Shown one piece after another: positions 16,902-25,002 of a stretch of 64,000 nucleotides of DNA. The stretch spans positions 1-64,000 of the forward strand of contig NZ_QTQP01000003.1 of the NCBI RefSeq assembly GCF_003854275.1, in the 5' to 3' direction. A program made the position numbers and the translations under genes. Every line of letters begins with the position of its first letter. Position 1 is the first letter of the stretch. The notes under the pieces are model-generated. The model saw only the letters and a program-made list of their open reading frames with translations. It was not told the DNA's origin and did no database searches. Source of the stretch: Burkholderia sp. Bp8963. GTDB taxonomy: Bacteria > Pseudomonadota > Gammaproteobacteria > Burkholderiales > Burkholderiaceae.

Positions 16902-19900
16902 ATGTGGAAGGTATGGTCCAATTTCCAACGCTACGCTTACCCCGTGCGGAAGTGGGCAAAGCAAGGAACGCCGCTGTTGCTGCTGGTCGGTTTGGTGTTC
17001 CTGTTGGTCGCGATTTGGTGGCTGGGCCCGCGGTGGACGATCGTCGAGCGTGAGCCGTTGGCCAGCCTTGCGATGAGGATACTGGCCACCGTCGTGTTGT
17101 TGATACTGCCCCTGCTTGTGTGGGCACTGTCCCTGCGTTCGCGAAACCGCCGCCTGGAGGCTGAGCGCGCGCAGGAGATCAGTCGACAGGAGGACCCTTG
17201 CTTGGTCTATGTGCAGGCCCAGGAGCGCGCCCTGGATCGGAGTCTGGCGATCTTGCAGACAAGCCTCGAAGGGCGCAACAAGCTCTATCAGTTGCCTTGG
17301 TATCTGGTCTTGGGCCAGGAGAAATCAGGCAAGACCAGCTTCGTCAATCGTTCCAGTCAGAGCTTTACCCTGACGGGCGAGGTTAAGGCGGGCAGCCGCG
17401 GGCTGCTAGACGATCCCGATCTGGTGTACGCCATCGACTGGTGGATGGGCGATCAGGCGGTGCTGATTGATCCGCCTGGTGAGCTGATCAGCCATGTGCG
17501 TGAGGCCGGTATTTCGCATGAAGGCGAACAAACCGAGCCGGCCATTGCGGCCAAAACCGGCAAAGTAACCACCGCTTTCGCGGCCTCCGGGCGCGAGCTT
17601 CCTGAGAATCTGCACACCCGGCTCTGGGATAGCCTGGTCGGCTGGTTGGGGCGCAATCGGAGCCGTCGCCCCCTCAATGGCGTGGTGCTTATGGTGGACG
17701 TAGTTACGCTGCTGAACCAGCAGCCGAGCGACCGGAAAGCGCTGGCCATTCTGTTGCGTACCCGACTGATAGAACTCAGCCAGCAACTGGGAACACGCCC
17801 GCCACTCTATGTGGTGCTCAGCAAGTTCGATCTGATGGACGGTTTCGAAGCCATGTTCGCGCGGATGCAGCGTTCGATGCGCGAGGACATTTTCGGTTTC
17901 ACCTTCACATTGGACTCGGTGCAGAATTACGACGCTTGGCTTGCCGAACTGGAGGAACGCTACGACGGATTCATCGCCCGACTCAATGACCAGATCTTCG
18001 ATTCGCTCAGCGAGCCGGTCGAGTTGCGGCAGCGCGAGGCTTTGTATTCGTTGGCCCGTCAGCTTTCCGGCATGCGGCCGGTACTACTCGGCTTCCTGGC
18101 GGATATCATGGCCAGCGATCGCTATGCGACGCCGGCATTGCCGCGTGGCGTGTACTTTTCCTCCGTTCATCAGCAGGGCTTGCTGAACAATACGTTCATC
18201 AACTCGGCGTCGAACGCGTATGGCGTGGGGGAGTTGACCTCCTCGGCGCACCCCAGTGGCCGGTCCACGGTCTACTTTGCCCAGCAGTTGTTCCAGCGCG
18301 TGATTTACCCCGAATCCGGCTTGGCTGGCGACAATCTCAAAGTCCTGGCGAATAAGCGGCGCGCATTGGCGCTCAGCTTCGGCGTTGCGTCGCTGGGTTG
18401 CGTGGTCACTATTGGCACTTGGTACCACTACTACGGTATCAATCGGGACAAGGCCGCGATGGTGCTGGAGCGCAGTCGGGCCTACAGCACGTACGCCATC
18501 GACCGGGAGGCCGATCCGACCGGCCGCAACCTTCTGCAGCCGCTCGACCAGATTCGTAGCGCCGTGGCGGTGTACGAAGACTACCGCCACGCGTGGCCCG
18601 TACTTGCCGATTTCGGCTTGTACCAAGGGCGCAAGATCGGTCCCAAGGTTGATGAGGCCTATCTCGCGCTGCTGTCTCAGCGCTTCTTGCCGGCGCTTGC
18701 AGGTGGCCTGATGACGAAGATGACTGCTCCAGAGACTCCGGACGATACAAAACTGGCCGCACTGCGGGTGTATCGGATGATCGAGGATCGTGCCAATCGC
18801 CGGCCTCCCATCGTTGAAGACTGGATGGGCAAGCAGTGGCAGGCCGCCTTCTCGGGGCAGGACGGCGTTCAGCGAGCATTGATGAGCCATCTCGACTACG
18901 CCATGCGATTTGCCGACACCCGGCTTCCCCAGTACAAGAATCAACTATCGGTTGTGCAGCGCGACCTGCGCCTGGTGCCGATGCCACAACGTGTCTATAT
19001 GACAATGCGTCATCAGGCCGGTGAGACGCTGGGCACGCCACTCGATCTGCGCAACGAGATTGGCCCGGCCTTCGACATCGTCTATCTGCCGGAGGCGGCG
19101 AGCGCGGCGGACAACGCTCGCGCTGGTGCCAGCGCACGTATCGATGCGCTGCTGACGGCCAAGGGCTATACGAACTACTTCGCACCGCACAGCAAGGATG
19201 TCACCGAACTGGCGATGATTGATCAGTGGGCGCTCGGGGAGCGTAGCAACATCGATTACTCGGAAGCCGACAAGCAGGCGCTGGCCGACCGTATCCGCGC
19301 CATCTACAGCCGAGATTACATAGACTCCTGGCAGCGCGGCATCAATCAACTGGATGTGCGCGATTTTGCCGATCTAAACCAGGCCGTCGGTGTGCTTGGT
19401 GCTGTCACCAGCCCAGCCGCGCCGCTACGGCGCCTCGTAGAGACGGTACGGGATAACAGCGGGTTCGGCGGCGAGCAACGCGGCGCCGTGAACTTGTCTA
19501 CAGCGGATGGCGTCGCAACGGCAGAAGCGAAGGAAGTCCTGTCCCAGAAGCCGGTTCCGACATCCATCGCCGACATCACTCATGCCTTCGCACCACTGAC
19601 CCAATTGCTGCTAGCCAAAGGGGATAGGCCGGCCTATCTGGACGAAACGATGCTCTCAATCGGGGCTGTTTATGAGACGGTCAAGCGCGTTCAGGACAGC
19701 CCGAACCAGAGTAAGGCGGCGTTGACCGTAGTACTCGACCGCTTTGCCATGAAGGGTCCCGATCCTTTCGGCAACCTGCAAAGGGTGGCCGCCGGTCTGC
19801 CGGAACCGCTCAATCATCAAGTGTCTAAACTGGCGAACGAAGCCGCGCAGGTGGTGCTGATCGAAGCTCTCGGCGAGGTGGAGCGCCGCTGGGATGCGGA

Positions 19901-20603
19901 CATCTATCGCTTCTACTACGAGCGCCTGGCACAGCGTTATCCCTTCAATCCCGCCAGTATGCAGGACGCGTCGCTGGATGATTTCACGGCGTTCTTCGGC
20001 CCCCAAGGGCGACTGCAGCAGTTCCGAGAGCAATATCTGAAGCCGTTCCTCGACGACAATCTGGAGATGCTCTATTCGGAACGTCGCGGTGGCTATCTGA
20101 TCAAGACCGACGTGTTGACCCAGCTGGAGGCGGCGGATCGAATCAGCGATGCGTTCTTCAACGCTCGCGGGGCCCTCGGCGTGCAGTTCGTTGTCGAGCC
20201 GCTGGGGCTGACGCCCACTCGGCGTAGCAGCTCGCTCAGCATCGAAGGGCAACTGATCACTTACAGTCACGGGCCCACGCTGAGCACGAACCTTATCTGG
20301 CCGAACACGTTGGCCGAGAGCAATGAAAGCCGCCTGACGCTCATCAACGGCGTCGGTAATAGCAGCAGTCTCGTGTTCCGAGGTTCGTGGTCGATGTTCC
20401 GCTTGCTCAGTCAGGCTCGGCTCAATGGCGCCACCGCAAGCAGTGTGGACTTGAGTTTTCTTGCCAGCGATGGCGGCATGCGCTACCGGATCACTGCGGA
20501 GAAAGCCAACAATCCCTTCATGCAGCCGCTGTTCAAGGGGTTCGTCTTGCCACGCACGCTGCTGTCGGCGCGGCCCGAGCACGCAACTGTGGCAGCGAAG
20601 TAG
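16902..20603 (+). CDS. tssM: TssM (IcmF/VasK) inner-membrane NTPase-like protein
   Basis: This 1233-residue TssM has two N-terminal membrane helices (about 20-40 and 55-75), a cytoplasmic domain with Walker A 'GQEKSGKT' near residue 140, a third membrane helix around 485-510 ('LSFGVASLGCVVTIGTWYHY') and a large periplasmic part that binds TssJ. The start is the ATG at 16902 behind a strong AAGGAG (16889-16894). An ATG 12 codons upstream lacks a good ribosome site. It is the last gene of the rightward operon and no terminator is evident after it. Confidence 0.96.
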   Translation: MWKVWSNFQRYAYPVRKWAKQGTPLLLLVGLVFLLVAIWWLGPRWTIVEREPLASLAMRILATVVLLILPLLVWALSLRSRNRRLEAERAQEISRQEDPCLVYVQAQERALDRSLAILQTSLEGRNKLYQLPWYLVLGQEKSGKTSFVNRSSQSFTLTGEVKAGSRGLLDDPDLVYAIDWWMGDQAVLIDPPGELISHVREAGISHEGEQTEPAIAAKTGKVTTAFAASGRELPENLHTRLWDSLVGWLGRNRSRRPLNGVVLMVDVVTLLNQQPSDRKALAILLRTRLIELSQQLGTRPPLYVVLSKFDLMDGFEAMFARMQRSMREDIFGFTFTLDSVQNYDAWLAELEERYDGFIARLNDQIFDSLSEPVELRQREALYSLARQLSGMRPVLLGFLADIMASDRYATPALPRGVYFSSVHQQGLLNNTFINSASNAYGVGELTSSAHPSGRSTVYFAQQLFQRVIYPESGLAGDNLKVLANKRRALALSFGVASLGCVVTIGTWYHYYGINRDKAAMVLERSRAYSTYAIDREADPTGRNLLQPLDQIRSAVAVYEDYRHAWPVLADFGLYQGRKIGPKVDEAYLALLSQRFLPALAGGLMTKMTAPETPDDTKLAALRVYRMIEDRANRRPPIVEDWMGKQWQAAFSGQDGVQRALMSHLDYAMRFADTRLPQYKNQLSVVQRDLRLVPMPQRVYMTMRHQAGETLGTPLDLRNEIGPAFDIVYLPEAASAADNARAGASARIDALLTAKGYTNYFAPHSKDVTELAMIDQWALGERSNIDYSEADKQALADRIRAIYSRDYIDSWQRGINQLDVRDFADLNQAVGVLGAVTSPAAPLRRLVETVRDNSGFGGEQRGAVNLSTADGVATAEAKEVLSQKPVPTSIADITHAFAPLTQLLLAKGDRPAYLDETMLSIGAVYETVKRVQDSPNQSKAALTVVLDRFAMKGPDPFGNLQRVAAGLPEPLNHQVSKLANEAAQVVLIEALGEVERRWDADIYRFYYERLAQRYPFNPASMQDASLDDFTAFFGPQGRLQQFREQYLKPFLDDNLEMLYSERRGGYLIKTDVLTQLEAADRISDAFFNARGALGVQFVVEPLGLTPTRRSSSLSIEGQLITYSHGPTLSTNLIWPNTLAESNESRLTLINGVGNSSSLVFRGSWSMFRLLSQARLNGATASSVDLSFLASDGGMRYRITAEKANNPFMQPLFKGFVLPRTLLSARPEHATVAAK

Positions 20604-21069
20604 TCGCCATGTCGTTTTCCTTAACTTTTCGGGGCGTGATGCGTCGGTAGGCCGGCAGGCCGCTGCCTACAGCAGCGCATTGACCGCAACGACACCGTTG
20701 GCAAGCGTATCACCACCGACGAGATTGATTGTGGCCGACTGACCAAGCGTTACGGGCCGGTCGGCAAGGAGCCAACGCGTGACCATGGAGCAAACACCCG
20801 ACACATTTGCATGCGCTGATGACATCGGGGCAAGTCCGACAACGGTTGCTCCGCTCGTACTCACGCTAGAGGACTTGACAGGCCAGCTGACGGATACAGT
20901 GCCGGGGGGCCTGTCTCAGTGAAGGGGCCGGCATGAACGCCACAGGCCAACGCATCGTTGTCAACGATGGCGCCACGCGCGACACCGGCGACATTATCTG
21001 CATTGCTCTGGAGCGGCGGCCTTCACCGAGGTCTCAGAAGACCTTCGTGGAAGTTTCTGGATATACAAG
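20604..21069. other. Gene-poor gap right of the T6SS with three short unassigned frames
   Basis: No confident gene lies here. Three short frames are open: 20667-20864 on the minus strand (65 codons, ending 'LVGGDTLANGVVAVNALL'), 20785-20922 on the plus strand (45 residues), and 20933-21079 on the plus strand (48 residues, starting MNATGQRIVVNDGATRDTGD). The last has a faintly PAAR-like opening, and its stop falls inside the tRNA-like repeat at 21070-21090, as if a longer gene had been cut at a recombination joint. None can be assigned a function. They are best read as debris at an island edge. Confidence 0.4.
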
Positions 21070-21090
21070 TGGTGCCTAGGAGATGACTCG
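21070..21090. repeat. Degenerate copy of the tRNA-Leu 3' end (candidate att site)
   Basis: These 21 bases match 21222-21242, the 3' end of the tRNA-Leu gene including the encoded CCA, at 19 of 21 positions. Differences are at the 8th and 15th bases. Such partial tRNA copies typically mark the edge of an integrated island. Here the repeat lies between the T6SS cluster and the intact tRNA. Confidence 0.6.
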
Positions 21091-21183
21091 GTCACACGAG
21101 CGCGACCCCGGCTACGCTTGCGAGGCAGTCTTTCGAGTCCCCACGCAAAGCGCGCGGGCGCTTCGCTTCCCAGGCCGAAAATG

Positions 21184-21214
21184 AAAAAAGGCCGGCATAA
21201 AGCCGACCTTTTTA
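21184..21214 (-). terminator. Rho-independent terminator of tRNA-Leu copy 1
   Basis: Read on the minus strand, an AAGGTCGGC stem, short loop and GCCGGCCTT stem are followed by a T run. It lies directly after the tRNA 3' end. The same hairpin follows the second tRNA-Leu. Confidence 0.8.
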
Positions 21215-21221
21215 AAACAGA

Positions 21222-21308
21222 TGGTGCCCAGGAGAGGACTCGAACCTCCACGATGTTGCCACCGCTAGGACCTGAACCTAGTGCGTCTACCAATTCCGCC
21301 ACCTGGGC
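21222..21308 (-). tRNA. tRNA-Leu (anticodon CAG), copy 1
   Basis: An 87-base class II tRNA with encoded CCA. The acceptor stem is GCCCAGG/CCTGGGC, the D region GGCGGAATTGGTAGACGC, the anticodon stem-loop CTAGG-TTCAGGT-CCTAG, and a long variable arm precedes GGTTCGAGTCC. It reads CUG, the dominant leucine codon in this GC-rich genome. Its variable-arm stem has a G-U pair where copy 2 has G-C. Confidence 0.97.
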
Positions 21309-21343
21309 ACGTTTCGCTTGTTGCTGCATCGCGAAAGAACGCA

Positions 21344-21371
21344 ATTATAGCGTGTCCGGAACGCATGTCAA
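21344..21371 (-). promoter_or_regulatory. Sigma70 promoter of tRNA-Leu copy 1
   Basis: On the minus strand, a perfect TTGACA (21366-21371), a 16-base spacer and a perfect TATAAT (21344-21349) lie just upstream of the tRNA. Confidence 0.88.
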
Positions 21372-21481
21372 CAGCTTTTTTGCGACCGACCGTCGCAAGC
21401 GAAAGCGCTCAGGCAGCCGACCCGCCAAAGCGATCGGCAAGCCGCGTTCGTCGCGCCGCCACATTTGCGGCGCGCGCCATC

Positions 21482-22639
21482 TCAATCCGACGTCGCACTG
21501 AACACGTCGCTGCCGAACGTCTGCAGCCCGCTCGCATTCGCGAAACCGAGATGCGGCACACCAAGCAGATCCTCGACACTGCGCAGCATCGCGTAGTGGT
21601 TGTACGGCGTGTTGCTGACCGTGCCGGGCTTGATCGCCGGCGACAGCAGCACCGCGCCGGTCCGGCCGCCGCCCGGGCCGAGAATGCCCGGCAACAGCGA
21701 ATTCGGCCCCGGCGTCTCGCCACAGCACGCGGTGGTGTCGTTGGTGCCGGCCTCGTCGAACGTGATGACGATCAGGCCGTCCTGCTTGTAGGCCGGCGAA
21801 TTCATGATCTTCGGGATCAACGTCTGCAGGAACTGGTTGACCGATGCGAGGCCGCCCACGCTGCCGTCCGCGCACGGGTTGTCGTGCCCGTCGTGGCAGA
21901 GATTCGGCGTGATGAACGCGTAGCTCGGCGTCGTCGACACACTCTGCAGGTCCGTGTCGAGCTGCGACAGGTTGACGACGTGGCTGCCGCAGCCCGCCGG
22001 ATCGTCGATCACCGCGTGGAAGTACATGAACGGATCGTGGCGCACCGCATAGCTGTCCGCGGCCGTCGCCTTCTGAGTCGGGTCCTGCGCGTTCAGCGCC
22101 GGATGGGCGCAGACGGTGCCGCCGTCGCGTGCGGGATCGTTGCCCATGTCTTCCATGTAGCCCTTCCACACGAGGCCCGCGGCCTGCAGCTGGTTGCCGA
22201 TCGTGAACACGTTGGGCGGCAGCACGCAACCGAGGCCAGCGACCTGCCCATTGCCGTCGAGCGCCGTACTGCCGAGCCAGTCCGTGTAAATCTGGCAGTC
22301 GGCCTGCGTCTGCGGATTCGGCGCCTGGCCGCTCACCATCGCAATGTAATTGTCGAGGCTGTTGTGGCCGATCCCGTAGTACTCGGTGAGCAGCGCGCCC
22401 TGCGCGGGCAGCGTGCGGGCGAGGTAGGGCGCGGCGGACGTCGGCCCGAAGGTCGTGTCGTAGCCCTCGTTCTCGAGCGCGATGACGAAGATGTGCTTCG
22501 GCAGTTTCGGCGCGTCCGAGCGGTCGCCGGCAAGCGCGCTGGCCGTGTTGGTCGCGTCCGGGCCGTTGCCGGAGCAGGCTGCGAGCAGCAGCGTGGCGAG
22601 CGCGAACAGTGCGCTCGCAATGATGTTGCGGAGATTCAT
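21482..22639 (-). CDS. Exported phosphoesterase-family lipoprotein (acid phosphatase/PLC-like)
   Basis: From the ATG at 22639 the 385-residue product begins with a lipoprotein signal (lipobox LLAACSG). It continues into the phosphoesterase family: 'KHIFVIALENEGYDTTFG' near the N-terminus (metal-binding Glu-Asn), 'YYGIGHNSLDNYIAMVSGQAPN', 'FITPNLCHDGHD' and 'LIVITFDEAGTND'. These motifs belong to the AcpA/phospholipase C-like superfamily that cleaves phosphate mono- or diesters. Substrate cannot be deduced. It lies 37 bases after the next phosphoesterase gene and is probably cotranscribed with it. An upstream extension of the frame (to 22876) overlaps that gene and is rejected. Confidence 0.85.
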   Translation of the reverse strand: MNLRNIIASALFALATLLLAACSGNGPDATNTASALAGDRSDAPKLPKHIFVIALENEGYDTTFGPTSAAPYLARTLPAQGALLTEYYGIGHNSLDNYIAMVSGQAPNPQTQADCQIYTDWLGSTALDGNGQVAGLGCVLPPNVFTIGNQLQAAGLVWKGYMEDMGNDPARDGGTVCAHPALNAQDPTQKATAADSYAVRHDPFMYFHAVIDDPAGCGSHVVNLSQLDTDLQSVSTTPSYAFITPNLCHDGHDNPCADGSVGGLASVNQFLQTLIPKIMNSPAYKQDGLIVITFDEAGTNDTTACCGETPGPNSLLPGILGPGGGRTGAVLLSPAIKPGTVSNTPYNHYAMLRSVEDLLGVPHLGFANASGLQTFGSDVFSATSD

Positions 22640-22676
22640 GATGGGGTTCTCGATGCGTGTCGGGGGCGACTGGACG

Positions 22677-24059
22677 TTACGGTTTGGGGAAGCCGAGCGA
22701 CGTAGCCAGCGTCGCGAGCTGGTCAATGCCGGGAATGCCGCTCGTGACGGCGCCCGTGCAGGCACCGCCGAACGGCCCGAGCGGCACGTCGAACAGCGGT
22801 CCGCTCGTGTCGAGCGGCGACGTGAAGTCGAGTGCGTACGCGAGGTTGTTCGTATCGCTCGCCGTGCTGCGCACACCGAGCGGGTCGAGCCCGAAGCGCC
22901 ACATCAGGAACTGGTGGATCGAGCTCGGATCGAATGCGAGGCTGCTGACCGTACCGCGTTTCGCGCGCGGTCCGATCAGCACGAGCGGTACGCGAAAGCC
23001 GAGCAGGCCGTCGTTGCCGAGCTCGGATTCTGCGTACGAGATCGGCCGCTTGAACGGCGGCACGTGATCGAAGAAGCCGCCCCATTCGTCGTAGGTCACG
23101 ATCAGCAGTGTGCGGCTCCATGCCGGGCTCGTGCGGACTGCGGTGTAGACCGTGTTGAGGAAGGCCTGGCCGTTGCGGATGTCGGACACCGGGTGGTCGT
23201 CGCCGGACAGGCCCTGCGATTCGCCGGCGAATCGCGGATCGATCATCGAGAACGCCGGTAGCGCGCCCGTGGCAGCTTCCGCGAGAAACGCCGCGAACGG
23301 CTGCGAATTGCCGAGGTTGCGCGCGCCGTACAGTGCGGTGAACGGCACGTCACTGTAGTAGTACGTCGACGGAATGCCCTTCGCGTTGAAGCGGTCGAAG
23401 ATCGTCGGCAACTGGCAGGTCGTCGAATCGTTGACGAGGCGGTCCGTTTCGCCGGACATCAGATAGAGGCGGTTCGGGTAGGTTTCCGCGAGAATCCCGC
23501 AGTGGTAGCTGTCGCAGATCGTCCAGTTCTGCGCGCAGCCGGCGAAGAACGGCAGGTCGGCCGCCGTGTAGTAGCCGATCGGGAACAGGTCGCCTTGCGT
23601 CTTGCTGGTGTCAGGCGTCATCAGCCAACCGTCCATCTTGCCGCCGTCGAGCTGGATGCGTCCGCCGTCGTAGCTGTGGTCCGGATCGGCCTTGCTGCAT
23701 GCCTGGTAGCCATAGCCGGGGGTCGTCGCGAGCGGAAACGTGCTTTGCGTCTGGCCGAACGCATCCTTGAACTGCAGCCCGGCCTGACGGCCGTTCGCGC
23801 CCGGCACCCAGCCGAGGTAATGGTCGAACGAGCGGTTTTCCATCACGACGAGCACGACGTGGTCGATGCCGGTCGCGGACGGTACTGGCAATGATGGCCG
23901 TGCGGCGCTTTGCGCGGCGAGGGCGCTTGCGGTGCCGGCGACGCCGCTGCTGTCGCTGGTTCCGCCGCATGCGCCGAGCGTGGCGGTGGCAGTGAGTGCG
24001 ACGCCGCCTTGCAGCAGGCGTCGGCGATGTTGGCTGAATGGGCGGTTGAAGCGGGACAC
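22677..24059 (-). CDS. Phospholipase C-type phosphoesterase with Tat signal
   Basis: A 460-residue product from a GTG at 24059, chosen because GGAGA lies 7 bases upstream and the N-terminus then reads VSRFNRPFSQHRRRLLQGG, a twin-arginine-like signal followed by a hydrophobic stretch and 'LGACGG'. Catalytic-family motifs: 'IDHVVLVVMENRSFDHYLGW' (metal ligands), 'DGGKMDGWL', 'YHCGILAETYPNRLYLMSGETD', 'DDHPVSDIRNGQAF' and 'LLIVTYDEWGGFFDHVPP'. It resembles bacterial non-hemolytic phospholipase C enzymes exported to the periplasm or outside. The frame is open to 24188, but that extension would bury the signal. Confidence 0.85.
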   Translation of the reverse strand: MSRFNRPFSQHRRRLLQGGVALTATATLGACGGTSDSSGVAGTASALAAQSAARPSLPVPSATGIDHVVLVVMENRSFDHYLGWVPGANGRQAGLQFKDAFGQTQSTFPLATTPGYGYQACSKADPDHSYDGGRIQLDGGKMDGWLMTPDTSKTQGDLFPIGYYTAADLPFFAGCAQNWTICDSYHCGILAETYPNRLYLMSGETDRLVNDSTTCQLPTIFDRFNAKGIPSTYYYSDVPFTALYGARNLGNSQPFAAFLAEAATGALPAFSMIDPRFAGESQGLSGDDHPVSDIRNGQAFLNTVYTAVRTSPAWSRTLLIVTYDEWGGFFDHVPPFKRPISYAESELGNDGLLGFRVPLVLIGPRAKRGTVSSLAFDPSSIHQFLMWRFGLDPLGVRSTASDTNNLAYALDFTSPLDTSGPLFDVPLGPFGGACTGAVTSGIPGIDQLATLATSLGFPKP

Positions 24060-24588
24060 GTTTAATCTCCGGGCGGCCAGTGGGTCGATGAAAGCGGGGT
24101 TGGCGCGCGATCGGGCCGGAGTATCGGCAGCGTTTGTGACGGACGGATGTAGGGCATTCGTCGGTGGAATCGGCTGCCGTTTGCGCATTGTCGTGTACGT
24201 CCGGATGCGGTGTAAGGCTGGGCAGTGAAGTGGTGAGGGGATGCGTCGGGTTCGTAAGGGGCAGGGCTTCAGGTTGAAATTGATTTGGGGTGCAGATGAA
24301 AGCGAAATGTCGCGTTAGAGTGATTGACCGAATTTATTGCGGTCGAGGGTGCTTGACATCGGCAGGCGCGAAGGCAGCAGTGGGCGGCTGCTGCGTCGTG
24401 GGTTGCTGGCGGCGTGGTGCGGATGAGGTCGGGTTGGCCGCTGCGGAAAATCGACGGGGCGGCTAGTCGCCGGGAATGATGTGTTCGAAAGCGCGGAAGC
24501 GATGTCGAGCGCCGACCTGCTTCTTGCGATGCTGAGGAAGGTGGCCGGCACGCGACCGAGCCGTGACTGCAAGTGCAGCATTCCGAGG
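24060..24588. other. Intergenic gap upstream of the phospholipase gene
   Basis: About 530 bases with no supportable gene on either strand. Open frames here are short and have no recognisable content. It presumably holds the phospholipase promoter, but no clear -35/-10 pair was identified. Confidence 0.5.
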
Positions 24589-24633
24589 CCTCACGCAAAC
24601 CGCGCGGGCGCTTCGCTTCCCAGGCCGAAAATG

Positions 24634-24664
24634 AAAAAAGGCCGGCATAAAGCCGACCTTTTCA
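24634..24664 (-). terminator. Rho-independent terminator of tRNA-Leu copy 2
   Basis: The same AAGGTCGGC...GCCGGCCTT hairpin and T tract on the minus strand as after copy 1. Confidence 0.8.
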
Positions 24665-24671
24665 AAACAGA

Positions 24672-24758
24672 TGGTGCCCAGGAGAGGACTCGAACCTCCA
24701 CGGTGTTGCCACCGCTAGGACCTGAACCTAGTGCGTCTACCAATTCCGCCACCTGGGC
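24672..24758 (-). tRNA. tRNA-Leu (anticodon CAG), copy 2
   Basis: An 87-base tRNA identical to the copy at 21222-21308 except one base in the variable arm, which makes that stem a perfect Watson-Crick pair (CGGTG/CACCG). CCA is encoded. Confidence 0.97.
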
Positions 24759-24793
24759 ACGTTTCGCTTGTTGCTGCATCGCGAAAGAACGCA

Positions 24794-24821
24794 ATTATAG
24801 CGCCCCATTTATTCGTGTCAA
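24794..24821 (-). promoter_or_regulatory. Sigma70 promoter of tRNA-Leu copy 2
   Basis: Minus-strand TTGACA (24816-24821), 16-base spacer and TATAAT (24794-24799). Both hexamers are perfect. The spacer sequence differs from copy 1, so the promoter has been conserved by function. Confidence 0.88.
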
Positions 24822-25002
24822 CACTTTTTTGCGATGCATCGATCCGCGCCGGGCAGTCGGCGAACCTCGCGCGTCCTCGTCAATGTCGACACGGCCGGAT
24901 GATAGAATGGCCGCCAACAATATGGACATGTCTATATCGGCATGCTTGTATTGATGCCGCGCACCATCAGCCAACGCAACGAGAACAACCATCGACAAGC
25001 CC

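Larger units (their letters stand above)
21138..21352. repeat. About 215-base direct repeat, copy 1 (tRNA-Leu with flanks)
   Basis: This segment, containing terminator, tRNA-Leu and -10 element, recurs at 24589-24802 with only a few mismatches in the same orientation, exactly 3450 bases away over the tRNA itself. The -35 elements just beyond it are also both TTGACA, but the surrounding sequence differs. Confidence 0.85.
24589..24802. repeat. About 215-base direct repeat, copy 2 (tRNA-Leu with flanks)
   Basis: Partner of the repeat at 21138-21352 in the same orientation. Together the copies bracket the two phosphoesterase genes. Confidence 0.85.

Noticed and set aside
20667-20864. Minus-strand 65-codon frame right of tssM
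   Set aside because: No ribosome site and no recognisable family. Mentioned only as part of the gene-poor gap.
21281-22705. Long plus-strand frame opposite the phosphoesterase gene
   Set aside because: Antisense to a well-supported gene and tRNA-Leu; Arg/Ala/Val-rich with no recognisable motifs.
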